This document shows, in pieces, positions 4,399 through 6,824 of a stretch of DNA of 6,824 nucleotides. Below the pieces are notes generated by a model. The model saw nothing but the letters and a program-made list of their open reading frames with translations, was not told the origin of the DNA and did not search any database. The DNA is from Heteroscillospira sp050252415. Lineage in GTDB: Bacteria; Bacillota; Clostridia; Oscillospirales; Oscillospiraceae. Location: the NCBI GenBank assembly GCA_050252415.1, contig JBFWKZ010000125.1, forward strand, positions 1 through 6,824, read 5' to 3'. The number at the start of each line of letters is the position of its first letter. Position 1 is the first letter of the stretch. The position numbers and the translations under genes are program-made.

Positions 4399-5883
4399 AT
4401 GAATAAGCCGTCGTTTGAAGAGGCGCGCACGCTGGCTGCCGGCGGATATAAGGTCATCCCCGTCAGCTGCGAGATTTATTCCGACTGCACTACGCCTATC
4501 GAGGTGCTGCGAAAGCTAAAATATGTGAGCAAACATTGCTATTTGCTCGAATCGGCCGAAGCCGATCTGAGATGGGGCCGATATACGTTCCTCGGCTACG
4601 ACCCGCGTATGGAGATTACCTGTATGAACGGTAAAATGACGATAAAAAACGGCGGCAGCATTGAAATGGAGACCCGAAATCCCGCCGCAATCATCCGAGA
4701 TGTCATCACCGAAAATCGCAGTCCGAGGATGAAACATCTACCGCCGTTTACGGGCGGCCTTGTCGGTTATTTTTCTTATGACTACATCAAGTATGCCGAG
4801 CCGGGGCTTATCCTTGACGCCAACGACGAAGAGGGATTCAAAGATCTCGACCTGATGCTGTTTGATAAAGTTATCGCGTTTGATCATTATCGTCAAAAAA
4901 TCATTTTGATCGTGAATATCGGCTGCAGTGACCTTGAAAGCGGCTATAAGCGGGCGGAAACCGAACTCTCCGAAATGAAAAGCCTTCTTCAAAGCGGTCC
5001 GGCCATTACGGAAACAGGCGGAAAGATGCGCTCTCCCATCCGCTGCCTCTTTGACCGCGAGGACTACTGCCGCATGGTGGAACGGGCAAAAAGCTATATC
5101 CGCGAGGGGGACATTTTTCAGGTTGTTCTTTCAAACCGTCTGGAGGCAGAGTTTGAGGGGAGCCTGCTCGATACCTACCGCGTTTTGCGGACAACGAATC
5201 CTTCGCCTTATATGTTTTATTTCTCCAGCGACGATCTGGAGATTGCGGGGGCCTCTCCCGAAACGCTTGTCAAATTGGAAGACGGTATTCTGCACACCTT
5301 TCCGCTTGCCGGAACAAAACCGCGTGGCCGGACGGATGAGGAGGACGAGGCACTCAAAAAAGCGCTTTTGTCGGATGAAAAAGAGTGCGCCGAGCACAAC
5401 ATGCTTGTCGATCTGGGACGCAACGACATTGGAAAGATCAGTACATTCGGCAGCGTCAAGGTGGAAAAGTATATGACTATACAGAGCTTTTCCCATGTTA
5501 TGCATATCGGTTCCACGGTTTGCGGTACCCTGCGCTCCGACTGTGACGCGCTGGATGCCGTGGCCGCCATACTTCCGGCCGGAACGCTGTCCGGCGCGCC
5601 TAAGCTGCGCGCCTGCGAGATTATCAACGAGTTGGAAAATAATAAGCGCGGCATCTACGGCGGAGCCATCGGGTATATCGACTTCACCGGAAATCTTGAC
5701 ACCTGCATTGCCATCCGTATCGCTTATAAAAAGAACGGAAAGGTTTTCGTCCGCTCGGGCGCCGGTATTGTTGCCGACAGCATACCCGAAAATGAATATC
5801 AGGAATGTATCAACAAGGCCAAAGCCGTCGTTTCGGCTCTTGAAACGGCTCAGGAGGGACTCGGTAATGATTCTGCTGATTGA
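4399..5883 (+). CDS. trpE: Anthranilate synthase component I
   Basis: Converts chorismate to anthranilate with ammonia supplied by TrpG, the first committed step of tryptophan synthesis. The 494-residue length is normal. The N-terminal domain (1 to about 200) contains LLES (49-52), the segment that binds feedback-inhibiting tryptophan, followed by WGRYTFLG (59-66). The C-terminal chorismate-binding domain (about 225-485) has all expected blocks: GDIFQVVLS, PLAGTKPRGRT, DEKECAEHNMLVDLGRNDIG, HVMHIGSTV, PAGTLSGAPK, YGGAIGY and GAGIVADSIPENEYQE. The PAGTLSGAPK block and the LLES motif favour TrpE over PabB. The start ATG 4399 follows purine-rich AGGAAAGGTAGGA (4381-4393) and lies 39 nt after the leader terminator. 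It overlaps trpG by 17 nt. Expression should depend on the T-box. No key residue appears to be missing, so allosteric control by tryptophan is probably kept in addition to tRNA control. Confidence 0.97.
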   Translation: MNKPSFEEARTLAAGGYKVIPVSCEIYSDCTTPIEVLRKLKYVSKHCYLLESAEADLRWGRYTFLGYDPRMEITCMNGKMTIKNGGSIEMETRNPAAIIRDVITENRSPRMKHLPPFTGGLVGYFSYDYIKYAEPGLILDANDEEGFKDLDLMLFDKVIAFDHYRQKIILIVNIGCSDLESGYKRAETELSEMKSLLQSGPAITETGGKMRSPIRCLFDREDYCRMVERAKSYIREGDIFQVVLSNRLEAEFEGSLLDTYRVLRTTNPSPYMFYFSSDDLEIAGASPETLVKLEDGILHTFPLAGTKPRGRTDEEDEALKKALLSDEKECAEHNMLVDLGRNDIGKISTFGSVKVEKYMTIQSFSHVMHIGSTVCGTLRSDCDALDAVAAILPAGTLSGAPKLRACEIINELENNKRGIYGGAIGYIDFTGNLDTCIAIRIAYKKNGKVFVRSGAGIVADSIPENEYQECINKAKAVVSALETAQEGLGNDSAD

Positions 5884-6451
5884 TAATTATGATAGCTTTT
5901 CGTATAACCTGTACCAGCTCATCGGAACGGTGGCTGCGGATATCCGAGTGGTACGAAACGATGCGATGACGGTCGATGAGATCCGAAGGCTCGCGCCGTC
6001 ACACGTTGTTCTCTCACCCGGACCGGGCTATCCCAGGGATGCCGGTGTCTGCGTCGGCGTTGTCCGCGAGCTTGGGGCCGAGATACCGATCCTCGGCGTA
6101 TGCCTCGGCCATCAGGCGATCTGCGAGGCATTTGGCGCGACGGTCTCCCATGCCAAAAAACTTATGCACGGTAAGCAGTCGGATGCGGTTTTGGATACGT
6201 CCTGTCCTCTATTTCAAAATATGCCGGGACACATCAAAGTGGCAAGATATCATTCTCTTGCCGCCTTGCGCGATACGCTTCCCGGCTGCCTTCGTGTCAC
6301 CGCCGAGACGGACGACGGGGAGGTCATGGCCGTTATGCACAGGCAATTTCCCGTCTATGGCGTCCAGTTTCACCCGGAATCCATACTTACGCCGGACGGA
6401 TTAAAGATTATAAAAAATTTCTTGAACGATAGGAGTGTCAAAAATGATTAA
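5867..6451 (+). CDS. trpG: Anthranilate synthase component II, glutamine amidotransferase
   Basis: Class I glutamine amidotransferase that releases ammonia from glutamine and passes it to TrpE. The 194-residue product covers a single complete domain and is not fused to TrpD. Visible features: the N-terminal IDNYDSFSYNLYQ (5-17), the oxyanion strand SPGPG (50-54), the nucleophile C79 in GVCLGHQ (77-83), and the His/Glu pair H169 and E171 in VQFHPES (166-172). MHGK (100-103) is the signature expected of TrpG/PabA enzymes. The chosen ATG 5867 lies inside the end of trpE, 7 nt after AGGAGGGA (5852-5859), so the ribosome binding site is coding sequence of trpE; the 17-nt overlap implies translational coupling and a balanced subunit ratio. 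Whether the same subunit also serves folate (PabB) synthesis cannot be seen here, but its place within the trp operon points to tryptophan. Confidence 0.96.
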   Translation: MILLIDNYDSFSYNLYQLIGTVAADIRVVRNDAMTVDEIRRLAPSHVVLSPGPGYPRDAGVCVGVVRELGAEIPILGVCLGHQAICEAFGATVSHAKKLMHGKQSDAVLDTSCPLFQNMPGHIKVARYHSLAALRDTLPGCLRVTAETDDGEVMAVMHRQFPVYGVQFHPESILTPDGLKIIKNFLNDRSVKND

Positions 6452-6824
6452 AGAAGCAACTGCAACACTGATAGACGGCCAGGCGATTTCATACGGAGAG
6501 GCAAAACAGGTCATGAACGAAATTATGGGCGGCAACACCACTCAGGTGCAAACCGCGGCATATCTTGCCGCTCTCTCCGCCGTTGGCGAGACGATCGAGG
6601 AAATTACCGGCAGCGCCGAGGAAATGCGCGCTTACGCTGCCCAGGTTGAGCATGGGCTGCCCGACGTCTTCGAGATCGTCGGTACGGGAGGCGACGGGGC
6701 AAAGAGCTTTAATATCTCGACGACTGCTTCCATCGTCATTGCCGCCGCCGGTGTCAAGGTGGCAAAGCACGGCAATCGGGCCGCCTCCTCGCGAAGCGGA
6801 GCCGCCGATTGCCTTGAAGCTCTC
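6444..6824 (+). CDS. trpD: Anthranilate phosphoribosyltransferase, partial at right edge
   Basis: Transfers the phosphoribosyl group of PRPP to anthranilate, the step after TrpE/TrpG. Only the first 127 residues lie in the window; the family is usually about 340. Visible parts are the N-terminal helical domain, including the stretch TAAYLAALSAVGETIEEITG, the PRPP-binding glycine loop GTGGDG (79-84), NISTTASIVIAAAGVKVAKHGNRA and SSRSGAAD, all characteristic of TrpD. There is no stop or frameshift. ATG 6444 overlaps the trpG stop by 8 nt and is preceded by AGGAG (6431-6435), giving coupled translation as at the trpE-trpG junction. It belongs to the T-box-controlled operon. trpC, trpF, trpB and trpA would be expected beyond the edge. 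Confidence 0.95.
   Translation, partial: MIKEATATLIDGQAISYGEAKQVMNEIMGGNTTQVQTAAYLAALSAVGETIEEITGSAEEMRAYAAQVEHGLPDVFEIVGTGGDGAKSFNISTTASIVIAAAGVKVAKHGNRAASSRSGAADCLEAL

Noticed and set aside
5131..5654. Long open frames on the minus strand and in other frames within trpE
   Set aside because: They lie wholly inside the unambiguous trpE gene, have no matching family motifs, and arise from the codon bias of GC-richer coding DNA.

Overview
The window looks like chromosomal DNA from an endospore-forming Firmicute of the class Clostridia. The evidence is an intact forespore sigma factor gene (sigG), a YlmC/YmxH-family sporulation gene next to it, and a trp operon headed by a tRNA-Trp-responsive T-box rather than a TRAP site. 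I cannot name the genus from sequence alone.

Left part (1 to about 2750) is AT-rich and looks accessory. It holds an unassigned left edge (1-234), a strong sigma-A-type promoter whose -10 box sits at the centre of a perfect 10-bp inverted repeat (likely operator), and the 5' remnant of an amidase-signature gene. That gene is cut off just after the Gly/Ser-rich motif and so lacks its nucleophile serine. An extended -10 promoter at the break point leads into a GntR/FCD-family regulator gene. After a 167-nt gap comes an intact Nit2-type omega-amidase gene. These three genes probably belonged to one amide or nitrogen catabolism locus that has partly decayed.

Middle part (2755-3957): a very strong GC-rich intrinsic terminator closes the accessory part. 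It is followed at once by a SigF/SigG-type promoter, sigG and the YlmC/YmxH gene. Base composition shifts to clearly higher GC from here on.

Right part (4045-6824): a sigma-A-type promoter drives a full T-box leader with specifier codon UGG (Trp), a UGGC acceptor-binding bulge, mutually exclusive antiterminator and terminator helices, and then trpE-trpG-trpD. The three genes overlap (17 nt and 8 nt) and each has its own ribosome binding site inside or just before the upstream gene's end. trpD runs off the right edge. Uncharged tRNA-Trp should allow read-through into anthranilate synthase (TrpE and TrpG) and anthranilate phosphoribosyltransferase (TrpD), the first steps of tryptophan synthesis from chorismate.

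I found no convincing new biological system. The points most worth a second look are the -10-centred operator, the exact place where the amidase is broken, and the composition break just upstream of sigG.
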